The notes beneath the pieces are model-generated. The model did not search any database and had not been told where the DNA came from. It worked only from the letters and a program-made list of their open reading frames with translations. DNA of 64,000 nt, taken from positions 259,585,386-259,649,385 of the forward strand of contig NC_081406.1 of the NCBI RefSeq assembly GCF_030272615.1, read 5' to 3'. The stretch is from Cryptomeria japonica. Taxonomy: Eukaryota > Streptophyta > Pinopsida > Cupressales > Cupressaceae. Shown here one piece after another: positions 9,540-19,846 of this stretch. The stretch's first letter is position 1. Each line of letters opens with the position of its first letter. The position numbers and the translations under genes were made by a program.

Positions 9540-12500
9540 TTATTTTCACATTTTTGCGACTAGAAGGCCCGATACCCTCACCAAAGTATGCCATGTTATT
9601 AAGCTCTATGGCGTATCCTGCTTTGTGGTCTCCGGGAGGAAGATCATCGCGAATGCCAAGATAATCGACAATAGCTTCGTCATTTTGAAATGTATCAAAC
9701 TGTACTGGTCCCTCATGATCCCAGTCAATGAGTTGGGGGTGGACAAGGGGAAGGTCTTTAGTGTTTTCAGAGTTCGCAAGGCTAATAGTGAAGATGTGGT
9801 TATATTCAGGTATGTCAAGATAGTCATCGAGGTCGTCAATGGCACTCTCCTCATCAGTTTCGATCGTGAGCGAGTCCAAATTATCATCACTAGTAGCACC
9901 CTCAGGGACAGGTGTCCTCATCCTATGTGATCTTGACCTAGGGCCTTGAAACGAAGCTTGTGCGGGATCCTTATGGGTTGGTTCTTGGCCAACTCTGAAT
10001 TTTTTGTAAAACTCCTCCTCCTCTGTAGGTTCCTCTGGCTCTCTAAATGTCTCGTTGAGCTCATAATCGCTGGAGGATTTGTCTGAACCCCATTCCCATT
10101 CGTTGGAATCTGTAGAATAGTCATCCTCTTGTGGAACTTCGGCCATTTTGATTTGCCATACCTCTTTTGTTCCTTTATTGTGTAGTCTGGGATTTATAAA
10201 ACCAAGCCCTTTTGAGCGTTCTCTTCTTGTAGTTAGCTCAGGTTGTAAGGGTTCCATGATACCTTCTTTGCGTAGTCCAAGAGGGCTTTTTCCATCATAC
10301 CCAAATCTTTGCAAAATTTTGAAGCCTTTGCCATAGTTCTCACAGGGTATAATAATCTGGTCATGTGTTTTGTCTTCAATGTCCTTATAGAGCATTTTAT
10401 ATAAATTTTCTTCCTCCAGTTCACCCCATTTTTGAAAGATGGTAGGATCCCATTTGAGTATCGTGATGGAGATTTGCTTGTTAGGATGTGGCCTCCCATA
10501 TTCCTTGGGGGAGTTCATGACTTGTCGTAAGAACATTGTTTGATTCAAAGTGTATTCTTCCATGCCTTTGTCTTGAAACTTGGCTCTAAGTTCACCTTGT
10601 TTGGATGTCGAGGGCTTTAATGACTCAGGATCAATATATGCTGACAAAGGAGTAGCCTCATGATTGCTGGGAATGATAGTCTCAGTATGTGATCTCAAGT
10701 TATTACAATATATGAATGGATTTGGATCACCATTGACCATTACCTCGACTCCATTGTGAGGGAACTTAATGCACTGATGGTATGTTGATGGGACTGCCCT
10801 CATTTCATGGATCCACGGACGTCCTAGCAATATGTTATACATAAGATCTAGATCCAGGACTTGACAAACCACATCCTTTGTGACTGGCCCTATTCTTAGT
10901 GGTAAAGTGACCGTGCCCTTGGACGAGCGCTCTTCATCATCATAAGCCTTGATGGTGATTTGGTTTGTAGCATTCACAACCTTGTCAGAATATCCCAATT
11001 GTCTTATGGTGCTCAATGTACAAATATTAAGACCTGCTCCTCCATCTATCAGGACTCGTTTTATTCGGTGTTTATGTATGAAGGCTTCAACATGTAGGGG
11101 TGCATTATGAGGCTGACTTATGGAGGCATCATCGGCTTCTGTGAATGTGAGGGAGTGTGGAACGGATAGGTATCCCACCATGGCTTGAAACTGGTCCACG
11201 TTCAGATCAGTAGGGACGGCAGTATCTCTCAAGATTTTGTCAAGGATAGCTTTATGTGCAGGAGATATACGTAAGAGCTCAAGAATAGAGATGAGTGCAG
11301 GTGTCTTCCCTAATTTTTCTACAAGGTCGTACTCAGGCTTGGTGGATGAAGAATTGGTATTCTTAGTGGAGCATCCTGGCAATGTGATCTTACCTCGACG
11401 GGTTGTAACATGACATTCAGAGGTAGATGCAGACGAAGATCCCACACCTTTTAGGACAATTTTGGGTCCTTGAGAAAGATTCTCAGGATTTTTGTTTTTG
11501 ATAGTAATGGTAGAAATATAATTGTCCATTGAGATGTGATTGATAGTAGAATCATAATTGTAAGGTGCTCTAGTGTAATTGGCTTGATCATCTGTGACTT
11601 TGCCTTTTCCTTTGTCATGTTTTGGGAATGGTTCCTTAAACACCTCATGCTCTTGGTTAGATGAATGTCTTTCAATCTCAATATCTCCTCTGTCAATGAG
11701 ATCTTGTACAATGTTTTTCAATCGATGGCAATTACCTGTCTTGTGACCCTTGCTCTTATGAAATTCGCAAAACTCATCATCATTCCACCAATTCGGTTTG
11801 ACCTTTGGTTCATATGGAGGAAAATCCGGAACTGTGATTACTTTGTTTGCTACAAGCTTTTTGAATACTGATTCAAGTGGTTCTCCCAATGGAGTGTACT
11901 TCCTTCGTGGTTTTGAAGTTGTTTGATTGTTCACTTGATTGTTGGTAGAACTTGATCCAGAAAAGATGAACTTTGGTCTCACTGTGTTGGCATCAACAAC
12001 ACCATCATTAACTGTGTTCTTATTCTTATTCCAAAATTTTGGTTTGTCCTTTCCTTTGAAGTCCTCTTTGTTTTCTTTGAATAGCTTGATAACTCCTTGT
12101 TCAATTAAGACCTTTTCTGTTGCTAGGCCCTTTTCAATGACATCCTTGAATGTAGACAAACAAGCTTTTCTGAGATCATAGCCAATAGCCTTATTAACGT
12201 TTTGTGTGAACATCTCCACCATTTGTTTTTGCAGGATCTCACAAGAGCATCTGCTAGCTAGGTTTCTCCATCTCTGTAAAAATGTTGCAAAAGATTCTCC
12301 TTCTTTTTGTTTAGTATTGCACAAGGTAGTAACTGAGACATCTGTTTCAATGTTGTAAGAAAAATGCTGAATGAATGCCTCTGCCAAGTCGCCCCATGAC
12401 TTAATACCGGGAGGTAATTGAGAAAACCATTCCATAGCTTGATCTCCTAAGCTCTGTGGGAATAACCTCATCAAGTATGTTTCTTCTGCCGCTACCTCAA

Positions 12501-13596
12501 TGCAATCTGTGAAGAATTGTCTTATGTGTGCCTTGGGGTCTCCTCTCCCTCTATATTTGTCAAATTTTGGTGTCACAAAGTGTGGAGGAAATGGAGGCAT
12601 TGGAATGCTCTTATCGAAGGGATAAGGGCATATATCTCTCATAGTGTATGTAGGTTTGGATGTACTCATGTCCTCCACTTTCTTTTGTAGATCTCTAATT
12701 TGTTGCTCCAAATTATTCTTGGGAGGAGACTGATTTCTTGTAGCATACCCCATGTTTGAAACACCCATTTGAGGAGGAGCTTGTTGCATGTATGGATGAT
12801 ACTGATCGTAGACATGTCCATATGGAGGTCTATATTGTTGCGACATATATGGAGCACTTGGCATAACTTCTTGTTGAGGGACTCCATATCTGTTTTGTGT
12901 GTATAAACCATATTCAACAGGTCTTTCATTTTCCATTGTGTTGCCCCCAATTTTGACATGAGGTCTCCTTGTGTCAAAATTTTGAGGATGTCCTTGAGTA
13001 TCCACTTGTCTTGATGGATCTATACCTTGAGCATGTGTTTGAGCATAGGGCCTCCATAATGGTCTTTGAGCGTATGTATCATATGTTTGAGCTTGTGTAT
13101 GTGGGATTGCTGGCTTTTGAAGCAGAACTGATGGTGACTCAGGCATCATATTCGGTCCTCTATTTCCTCCACTATTTGGTCTCCTTTGATCCATGTTGGG
13201 TTGAATTTGTTGTGAGGGTCGACTTTCCATAAGTTGAGATAAGTCAAAATCATGCGGTATTTTGGCTCCACTTTGTGCCATCATGTTTAAAAAGTATTGA
13301 TGATCTCTCCTCATTATCTCTTCAACCAATCTATTGAATTGAGGATCCATTATAGATTCTTGTATGTCTGCTGATAGTATTGAAGAGTTGTCCACTGTGT
13401 CATTGTGTGTAGCATTGTTGTTTATAGTATTTGCGCTTTCCACATTTGGATTGTGTCTATAAACATTCATGTCTGGTAATGTAGTGTGCTCAGTATTGTA
13501 GAATAGATCATTGTCATACTCATAAGAACTCATGTTTATGGATTCTTGAGCTTCTTTAGCTATTCTCCTAGATTTTTGAAGGCGGGTTTCAACCAT
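9517..13596 (-). CDS. Gag-protease polyprotein with G-patch (1359 aa)
   Basis: An uninterrupted frame from ATG at 13596. In order: a Gln/Pro/Tyr-rich N-terminus; a retrotransposon gag domain at about residues 340-450 (WFSQLPPGIKSWGDL, FLQRWRNLASR); a zinc-knuckle-like CEFHKSKGHKTGNCHRLK at about 607-622; an aspartic protease around residue 850 with VLIDGGAGLNICTL (DGG in place of the common DSG/DTG); then a G-patch at about 1085-1115 (YGKGFKILQRFGYDGKSPLG) and an acidic Ser/Asp/Glu-rich tail. Gag packages element RNA and the protease matures the polyprotein; G-patches bind nucleic acid in some retroviral proteases. It is the longest intact frame of the element while the pol part is dead. It ends at TAG 9517-9519; pol continues in the +1 frame. 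Confidence 0.92.
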   Translation of the reverse strand: MVETRLQKSRRIAKEAQESINMSSYEYDNDLFYNTEHTTLPDMNVYRHNPNVESANTINNNATHNDTVDNSSILSADIQESIMDPQFNRLVEEIMRRDHQYFLNMMAQSGAKIPHDFDLSQLMESRPSQQIQPNMDQRRPNSGGNRGPNMMPESPSVLLQKPAIPHTQAQTYDTYAQRPLWRPYAQTHAQGIDPSRQVDTQGHPQNFDTRRPHVKIGGNTMENERPVEYGLYTQNRYGVPQQEVMPSAPYMSQQYRPPYGHVYDQYHPYMQQAPPQMGVSNMGYATRNQSPPKNNLEQQIRDLQKKVEDMSTSKPTYTMRDICPYPFDKSIPMPPFPPHFVTPKFDKYRGRGDPKAHIRQFFTDCIEVAAEETYLMRLFPQSLGDQAMEWFSQLPPGIKSWGDLAEAFIQHFSYNIETDVSVTTLCNTKQKEGESFATFLQRWRNLASRCSCEILQKQMVEMFTQNVNKAIGYDLRKACLSTFKDVIEKGLATEKVLIEQGVIKLFKENKEDFKGKDKPKFWNKNKNTVNDGVVDANTVRPKFIFSGSSSTNNQVNNQTTSKPRRKYTPLGEPLESVFKKLVANKVITVPDFPPYEPKVKPNWWNDDEFCEFHKSKGHKTGNCHRLKNIVQDLIDRGDIEIERHSSNQEHEVFKEPFPKHDKGKGKVTDDQANYTRAPYNYDSTINHISMDNYISTITIKNKNPENLSQGPKIVLKGVGSSSASTSECHVTTRRGKITLPGCSTKNTNSSSTKPEYDLVEKLGKTPALISILELLRISPAHKAILDKILRDTAVPTDLNVDQFQAMVGYLSVPHSLTFTEADDASISQPHNAPLHVEAFIHKHRIKRVLIDGGAGLNICTLSTIRQLGYSDKVVNATNQITIKAYDDEERSSKGTVTLPLRIGPVTKDVVCQVLDLDLMYNILLGRPWIHEMRAVPSTYHQCIKFPHNGVEVMVNGDPNPFIYCNNLRSHTETIIPSNHEATPLSAYIDPESLKPSTSKQGELRAKFQDKGMEEYTLNQTMFLRQVMNSPKEYGRPHPNKQISITILKWDPTIFQKWGELEEENLYKMLYKDIEDKTHDQIIIPCENYGKGFKILQRFGYDGKSPLGLRKEGIMEPLQPELTTRRERSKGLGFINPRLHNKGTKEVWQIKMAEVPQEDDYSTDSNEWEWGSDKSSSDYELNETFREPEEPTEEEEFYKKFRVGQEPTHKDPAQASFQGPRSRSHRMRTPVPEGATSDDNLDSLTIETDEESAIDDLDDYLDIPEYNHIFTISLANSENTKDLPLVHPQLIDWDHEGPVQFDTFQNDEAIVDYLGIRDDLPPGDHKAGYAIELNNMAYFGEGIGPSSRKNVKIKNKTRVL

Positions 13597-14086
13597 GAAC
13601 TAGGTGTTTAGCAATATGTGAGAGACTAGACGAAAATGACAAGAGTATGGAAGACCAAGAGTTGTATGGAGTGTAAATGAATCTTGAGGTGTACTTGCAA
13701 TGTCCAAAGTGTAAGACCAAGTATGTAAGTAGTAGAGTAGGTGTGACTTCCAAAGAGAGGATAGTTTCTCTTGATGAGGTAAGCTGACCTTGACTCTAAG
13801 TAAGACCAAATGAGACCCAAAGGTAAGAAACCTTGATGAGGGACCACTTAGCAAAGTGTAGTAGTATGTAGTATGTTGAAAAAGTATAGTGAGGACAAGC
13901 AAGTGACCTTTTGACTCAAGTTTAGACAAGTATGAATGTAAAATGAGATGTGAAGCAATGATGGACTATGTGAAACCTCAGAATAGGCTGAATGCTAGAT
14001 GAAACCTGAAGAGACAACCTATGAAGCTCAAGTATGCCAAAACTGATTTTCTTTGTTTGCTTGACTGTTAAAGTTTTCAAATCCTG

Positions 14087-14230
14087 ACACAGACGCCTCT
14101 GTATACTTCACAGATGCAGTTCCAAGACACAGACGCTACTCTGTTTTACGCAGACGTGGACAAAAACACAGACGCTATTCTATACTTCACAGACGCAGTT
14201 TGAACAGACACAGACGCGTTTCTGTAACTT
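14087..14230 (-). repeat. Leader repeat block 1 (core CGCGTCTGTGT in element sense)
   Basis: Plus strand shows ACACAGACGC-type words about every 22-30 bp (six or so copies), reverse complementary to the array at 1715-2015 on the 3' side of the same element. Confidence 0.75.
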
Positions 14231-15444
14231 TAGTGCAATTTTGCCTATCTATGAAGTTGTTTTGTTGTGACCAAATCTGATTTTTCGACTGTTTTTCGTG
14301 ACAAGAGGACACAATGTTGATGACTCAATGTTTGCAGACTGTTTAGACTCCAAAAGTGTGTTGTTTGATGTAAAAAGGTTTTGCATACACTTGAAGACAC
14401 AAAAGACACAATGTTTTGCTGTTTTGTCTTGAATGTTTGAGTGTTTAGCATAAGACAAGCACAAATCTTAGGGCTGGCCAAGACAATAGTTGTTGATCCC
14501 ACATAGGGTTTTACCCCCGAGGCTACGTTATTCAGAGCGGATGCTTAGATGCTTGACCTAACTGGCTCCACCCTCGGCACTCACTTCTCGGGTCAGCCAA
14601 GCATCAGTCCCCATGAAAACTCCCCATGGCGAACTTTGTATCTCTACTAAGAACCGTATGTGTGTGGGCCGCTACCAGAGGTCCGACCTCCTGCCTCAAC
14701 AACTAGAAGGATTTGGGCATCTAAAACAAAGAGGTGCTAGTAAGGGCATCCGCTCGTGTGGCCATACATGCGGCACTTTCAGCTCTATAAATACAGAAGG
14801 CTCCCAGCCGGTAGGGGTTACGCCCTACAAATGATCAAATAAATTTGATCAAATGGGTTTATGGGGAGACATAGTGTCAGTATGAACTAATCAGCACACG
14901 TTATTCATAGTTTTCACCATGAATACATTTGATTATAGTGGTTCAGATGAGGTGGGTTTTCCTCGCTACCACTTGGGTCGTTCTCTTCTCACTAGTAGTC
15001 CTAATGACCACACGGGAAGATAGGCCCTCTAAAGATTAAACAAAAAGAGCCTATTGCTCAAGACACAAAAGACAATGATTCAATTTTAGTGCACCAATTG
15101 AAGTGTTTGCTAAGCTATGAAAAAAAGGCACACAATAAAAATTAGAAAACCCTAGCTAAGGCCCTGCAACAAAATTGTAAGTAGTTTGGGTTGTTTCAAA
15201 TGATAACCCCTTCCTGCAAGCACACAAGTTAGGTAAATTTTAGAAAACCCAAAAAGACTTTGTGAAAAGGGGCCTTCAACAAAAACGTTTTTTGCCTCCA
15301 AAAGCAAGCTGCACAAAACCAGGTTAGCTAGATCTGCAAGGGTTAGCCGAAAATAAACCAGATCTGAAACCCTAAGTATAAAATCCGAAAACCCGAATCG
15401 AAGAAACTTGAAAAATTTGCAAAACAGAATGCACAAACGCCTTT

Positions 15445-15690
15445 ATACCAGACACAGACGTGTCTGTATGACACAGACGCGGTTCTATTGTTCACAGACG
15501 TGATCAGAGGTCACAGACATGACTTCCGAGTGCAGACGCGATAAGATCCAGCACAGACGCGGTTAAAATTCTCAGACGCGATTCCAGAAACCTGCAAAAA
15601 TAAAAATTGGCAGAAACACAGACGCGATTCCCGGTATCGCAGACGCTTCTGAAACACAAAAACGCGATCCGAACACTCGCAGACGCGGAA
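15445..15690 (-). repeat. Leader repeat block 2 (core CGCGTCTGTG in element sense)
   Basis: About ten copies of CACAGACGCG-like words on the plus strand, 20-25 bp apart, starting about 110 bp inside the 5' LTR. Same motif and orientation as the block at 14087-14230. Confidence 0.8.
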
Positions 15691-15774
15691 AAACCTAAAA
15701 TATCGTCGAAATTGTCCGATCTGCAACTTCAAAAATGCCAAATCTGCAACAAAAATGTTAAATGCAAAGGGACA

Positions 15775-15798
15775 AGAGTCCCACCGGGCATGCCAAAA
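15775..15798 (-). other. Primer-binding region of the Gypsy element
   Basis: In element sense, directly after the LTR end (CA), the sequence reads TTTTGGCATGCCCGGTGGGA. TGG followed by a GC-rich stretch fits a tRNA 3' end, but it is not the initiator-Met type (TGGTATCAGAG). I could not assign the tRNA. The second Gypsy element at the right edge has a related TTTTGGTGAACCCGATGTGA. Confidence 0.65.
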
Positions 15799-16584
15799 TG
15801 TTTATGGTGAAAATGGATAACAATAATAACAAAATTGAAAGGCTAAATGAATTCAACCACAAAACCCTAGCCTAACAATGAACAAAGATCCACCATAACA
15901 TATGAAGATAACCTAAGACAATGCAAATAATTCAAAATCACAAAGATTGTACCATCACATGTCCACTAGGGTTTTGATCTCCATTCTTCCTATCTCCATT
16001 GATCTTGCTTGATATATTTGCTCTCAGATTTTTGTATGCACAAGAGCTCAACAAAGAACGGAATGTGGTTGCAAGTAGGATCGTAGTGTAGTCAATTGAT
16101 CAAGTAGTTAGGTCATTAGGATATGTCATTAGGGTTTGACAATGAAGAAAGCATCTCCTTAAATAGAAGACACAATAAGAAATGGAGGGTTAAGATTGAG
16201 AGGTGTAAAAAGAGAAGTCGGCTAGGATTAGAGGGTAGGTAAAAGAAATACCAAAATAATGAAAGAGGTAGGTAGTGTAGGAATTAAGAGTTGAATGACA
16301 TGTGTCATGTGTAGAAAAAGATAATGAATTAATTAAATAAATAAAGATTTATTTAATTAATAGAAGAAGTAGGATAATTAAATAAATAAAATATTTATTT
16401 AATTTAGGAAAGGGATAATTTAAATAAATAAATGTATTTATTTAAATGAGAAATAAGGCTAGAAGAGGATAAATGAATTAATTAAATAAATAAAAATTTA
16501 TTTAATTAATAGAAGAAATAGGCTTAGATAATTAAATAAATAAAATATTTATTTAATTAGACATGACAATTTTGAGTGTCTACA
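15799..16584 (-). repeat. 5' LTR of the Tat-like Gypsy element
   Basis: 786 bp, TG at 15799 and CA at 16584 (plus strand). Near-identical to 409-1194. In element sense it starts with the palindrome-rich U3 (about 16558 to 16328). The minus-strand TATTTAAG near 16158-16167 is the likely TATA box. Confidence 0.95.
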
Positions 16585-16616
16585 ATTAATATTTAATTTT
16601 TGGAATCTGTTTTAAA
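16585..16616 (+). repeat. Right copy of the 32-bp duplication flanking the Gypsy element
   Basis: Starts directly after the LTR and matches 377-408 base for base; the next two bases (TG) also match the first two bases of the LTR. Confidence 0.9.
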
Positions 16617-17574
16617 TGAGGAAGTATCTTTTGGACAAAAAAAGGTTAAATATTATTTAAATTGGAAAATTCTTGAAATAAAATATATTTTGGTAATTTC
16701 TAAATAATATGCTATTCAGGGATATATTATTATTGGATTTGATTGATAATAGGTCATTTGGGAATTTTAGAAATGGAATACTAAAGTATATGAGTAATTG
16801 AAAAATGAAATAATTTTCATTGGATATTTTGAAAATTTAAATGATATGCTATTAGAATTATTGGAAATTTAATAATGCATTGATTGGAAAATTGGTAAGT
16901 TAATGATGTCTTCATTTAGTAAAATAAATGGTTTAGTTATATTCTTCCTCTGTATTGTGAAATAGACAAATGTCATTATTGTAATTGTGGTATTGTATTC
17001 ACCTTGTAATGGTGATTTTTCTGTTAATGTATTTTTGAAAAATTAGATCATTTAGAAAACTTGATCGATTTTCATTGTTTAAACCAATAGGAAAGAAGAT
17101 TGTCCTTTCCCGGTTATTACCTATGCAAGTTTAATTTCTATATTCACTTTTGCTTAAAGCAATGGCAAGGCCTTGATATGTCTGATTGGACCCTGTCGTA
17201 TGGATTGAATTGGGGTACCTTCTTTTGCCCTCGGTCTTGAGTTTGGCTGTTGTTTGTGATGGTGTTATAACTGGTCGTGTCCTTTATGTGGGTGTTGAGT
17301 GTTGATTTGTGGTTGGCCATAGTTGGCCAGGTCTCTAGTTAGAGTACCGTCAGGCAATGGACCTTTGTATTTGCTTTTAATATGTTCAGTTGGATCTGTT
17401 TCTATGTAGGGATCATTTATGTATTTATTGACCGATTTGGTCGTTTGTATAATTGTTATGTTTGCCTTGACGACAGGATTGTAAATGATGTGAACCTTAT
17501 GTATCCTTAACTTATTTAAATGATCAGAGGGGTCTTGCAGTTGAGCAGACCTGAAGATGTAGCCCACTAGGGGT
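16617..17574 (-). other. Interior remnant of an older LTR element
   Basis: AT-rich and without convincing coding sequence. It lies downstream (in minus-strand sense) of the primer site at 17575-17588 and was contiguous with 1-408 before the Gypsy element inserted. The minus-strand ORF at 17265-17651 runs across the primer site into the LTR and shows no motif. Confidence 0.55.
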
Positions 17575-17588
17575 GAACTCCGATACCA
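17575..17588 (-). other. Primer-binding site of the older LTR element
   Basis: Minus strand reads TGGTATCGGAGTTC, close to the common plant initiator-Met primer site TGGTATCAGAGC. It sits 6 nt inside the LTR end at 17595. Confidence 0.75.
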
Positions 17589-17594
17589 TTTCGG

Positions 17595-18521
17595 TGTTAT
17601 GTGGTGTTTATGTTCTTTTGTTTCCTTTTTATTTAGCATGTATGGATGCATTGTGTTAAAACATATAATGGGGATTAGATGAAGTTAATTTTTGAATGCA
17701 TGTATATAGTCATCTTATTAAATGCAGTAATTGGGATCAAGAAGAATGTGAATTCGAATAATTGGAATGTATTAATTTGTTGATAATGCAATTAAAGTAC
17801 GTTTTGGAACTAGATGCATGGCATGTGTTTAATGTAAAATTGAACATAGTGAATGGTTAAAAACTATTGGATGATCTCACCATGGTATCTATATTATTAA
17901 CCTTAATGGATGAACTTGTCATGTTATCTAAATTGTAATTGTAATGGATGAACTCATCAAGTTATCTATATTTTAAACCTAATTGATGAACTTCATTATG
18001 TTATCTACATTTTAACTTTAATAAATGAACTTCATCATTTTAGCTATATTATAACTATAATGGAAGAACTCATCATGTTATCTAATTTTAACTCTAATGG
18101 ATGAACTTCATTAAGTTATCTATATTTTAACTCTAATGGATGAACCTCCACATGTTATCTATGTTTTAACTTTAATGGGTAAATTTCCTCATTTTAGCCT
18201 CATCTTCAACCTTAATGGATGAACGCATCCTATTATCTATAATTTTAATTTACTGAACAAATTATATCCATGTTTTAAGTAATAACATGTAATTAAGTTA
18301 ACCTGCTTAATTGGATCAAATGTCATGAGTTGAGTTAGATGTTAAGTTACGTAATCACGTTGGGAAACTCCTTAGGTTTATTTAGTCTTCCGCTATGTTA
18401 TCGAAGCTTTTGATAACTCATTGTATCTTAATGTTGTGTCTTATTTTAAAAATATATATATTTGCACTCCATTTGTGTGTTTTAGCTTTATCCCTTCGGG
18501 GTTTCCTGGCAGAGCATTACA
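17595..18521 (-). repeat. LTR of an older retroelement
   Basis: In minus sense it starts TGTAATGCTCTGCCAGG at 18521 and ends CATAACA at 17595, followed by the primer site. Its start resembles that of the element at 25336 (TGTAATGCCCTGCCAGG), so the two may share a family-level LTR terminus. The matching 3' LTR would lie beyond the left edge. It carries an internal tandem repeat (17865-18250). Confidence 0.75.
17865..18250 (+). repeat. Tandem ~47-bp repeat inside the older LTR
   Basis: Eight or so degenerate copies of AATGGATGAACT followed by CATCATGTTATCTA and a TTTTAACTNTAATGG-like stretch. Confidence 0.85.
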
Positions 18522-19846
18522 CTCTCTTTTAATCAACATTATATTTGGTGGTCGACACTCATTCAAGTGTAAGAGCTCCCTCTAGCCCACATTCTTGGAA
18601 TTCATGCTCTACATTTTCACAAGCATAGCATTTTCACTCCTTGAGATCTTTTCTCTAGAAGCATTATAAATATTTTCTCCTGAGAAGATTTTCAGACCCA
18701 ATTTTGCCTCGACTAACCAAATCAACAGACATTTGACATTGTCTTGTTGACCCTTCCTTTGAATATGCTTCACAATATTAACATCCACTCGATCGGGTTG
18801 TGGTTGAAGGATTAGCAATAGTTTCCCAACACAATCTTTTGTAATTACAAACCCAAATTGGGTTATAGTTGACTTGTTGGACTCACTTGCCTATTGTTCC
18901 AATCTTGAATATTCGGTGGCATTTGCAATCTTCTCAGTCTACGTAGCATCACATATTTCATACTATTTGGTCGATTATTGTTGAGTTGAAGATGGCACAA
19001 CTCACTTGGTGTATTATTTTTAAGGCTTGTTGTTGAGCTCTCAACTTTGGCATTTAGGTATGCTAGATCATCATTGCCCTTTTTGTGGGCATCCTAAGAC
19101 TTTCATTCACCTCTTTTGGTATTGTAAAAGATCCCAATAGCTATGGACCCAAATTCATACTTTTTGTTGGCCCTTTTAGCCTAAGCCTTTCTCTTGGCAT
19201 ATGATATTATTGGGATATTCTCCTTGGTTTCCCTTCTAGTTCATCCAAATATGGTATGCTTTTAGGATTGGGATTCTTTTCACATTATGGAAAGATAGAA
19301 ACACTAGACTATTTTTTCTCATAGCTATCTTGATATTCATGTTTCTATGTTTACTAAAGCATGTATAATTTGTAATGATATGTTGCTCCATATTCAAGTG
19401 CAAGCCAACACGGTTGCACTAGAGTTGGGCCATCTATAGGAGCTTCTTCAGCATTGGGAAAATGCTCCCTATACGGTTTCCAGAGTGCCACTAGACCCAT
19501 CTATTTTTGGTACTCGATTTATGCCTTGTGACAGGTGGCACGACTACAACTCCTCCATGCATTGGTTGCACACTTCATGCTCCCAAGATCTTCACTGGCA
19601 ATCTGTTGCTGGAAGAGACTTCTAGCATAGGTTCTCCACCTCTCCACCACATGGTATCTCTACTACTGGGTCTTGAACACGGGAGGAGTGTACCCCTTGC
19701 CTATAAGTAGCACAGGTTAGCTATATACCGATGTTGATTCTAGTTGGCCTAGTTCTTCCAAATGGCGTCCTTAGGTGCCACTAGTAATTTCTCCAACCAA
19801 AAAGAAGAATGAGAAAGAAGATGGAACTGCTACTAAGGAAAAGTGG
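18522..19846 (+). pseudogene. Decayed LINE ORF2 3' region (left part)
   Basis: One frame near 19070-19330 gives CPFCGHPKTFIHLFWYC, the zinc-binding element found after plant LINE-type reverse transcriptases, then a WKDRNTRLFF helix. Coding-like debris with several stops and shifts runs from about 18550 to 19840. At 19846 the Copia-like element inserted; the frame ending KEDGTATKEKW appears to resume after it at 29392 with GWSVSNNTPKPVDVWG, which supports an originally continuous ORF. No intact product. Confidence 0.65.

Larger units (their letters stand above)
13597..15798 (-). other. 2.2-kb untranslated leader of the Gypsy element
   Basis: Lies between the primer site and gag. It holds two blocks of ~22-bp repeats (14087-14230 and 15445-15690; core CGCGTCTGTG in element sense), a GC-richer block at about 14480-14830, an 18-bp palindrome GATCAAATAAATTTGATC at 14833-14850, and a plus-strand CTATAAATAC at 14785-14794. 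No ORF with recognisable motifs is present. Long structured leaders are usual in Tat elements. Confidence 0.75.
409..16584 (-). mobile_element. 16.2-kb Ty3/Gypsy LTR retrotransposon, Tat-like, defective
   Basis: The element reads right to left: 5' LTR (15799-16584), primer site, 2.2-kb leader, gag-protease ORF, reverse transcriptase and RNase H, a second RNase H, integrase, an oppositely oriented plant-mobile-domain gene, purine tract, 3' LTR (409-1194). Both LTRs are 786 bp, start TG and end CA, and differ at about 5 positions by eye, so the insertion is recent. The second RNase H between the first RNase H and integrase, the great length, the absence of a chromodomain and the extra gene next to the 3' LTR point to the Tat/Ogre side of Gypsy. 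The pol frame contains four nonsense codons, so this copy cannot make a full polyprotein. The lineage assignment is inferred from domain layout, not a tree. Confidence 0.93.

Noticed and set aside
9535-9541. A AAA AAC, a textbook -1 slippery heptamer, in gag phase near the gag stop
   Set aside because: Pol lies in the +1 frame relative to gag, so a -1 shift here would not enter pol.
17265-17651. 128-codon minus-strand ORF
   Set aside because: Runs from inside an LTR across its primer site; such a transcript arrangement is implausible and no domain is visible.
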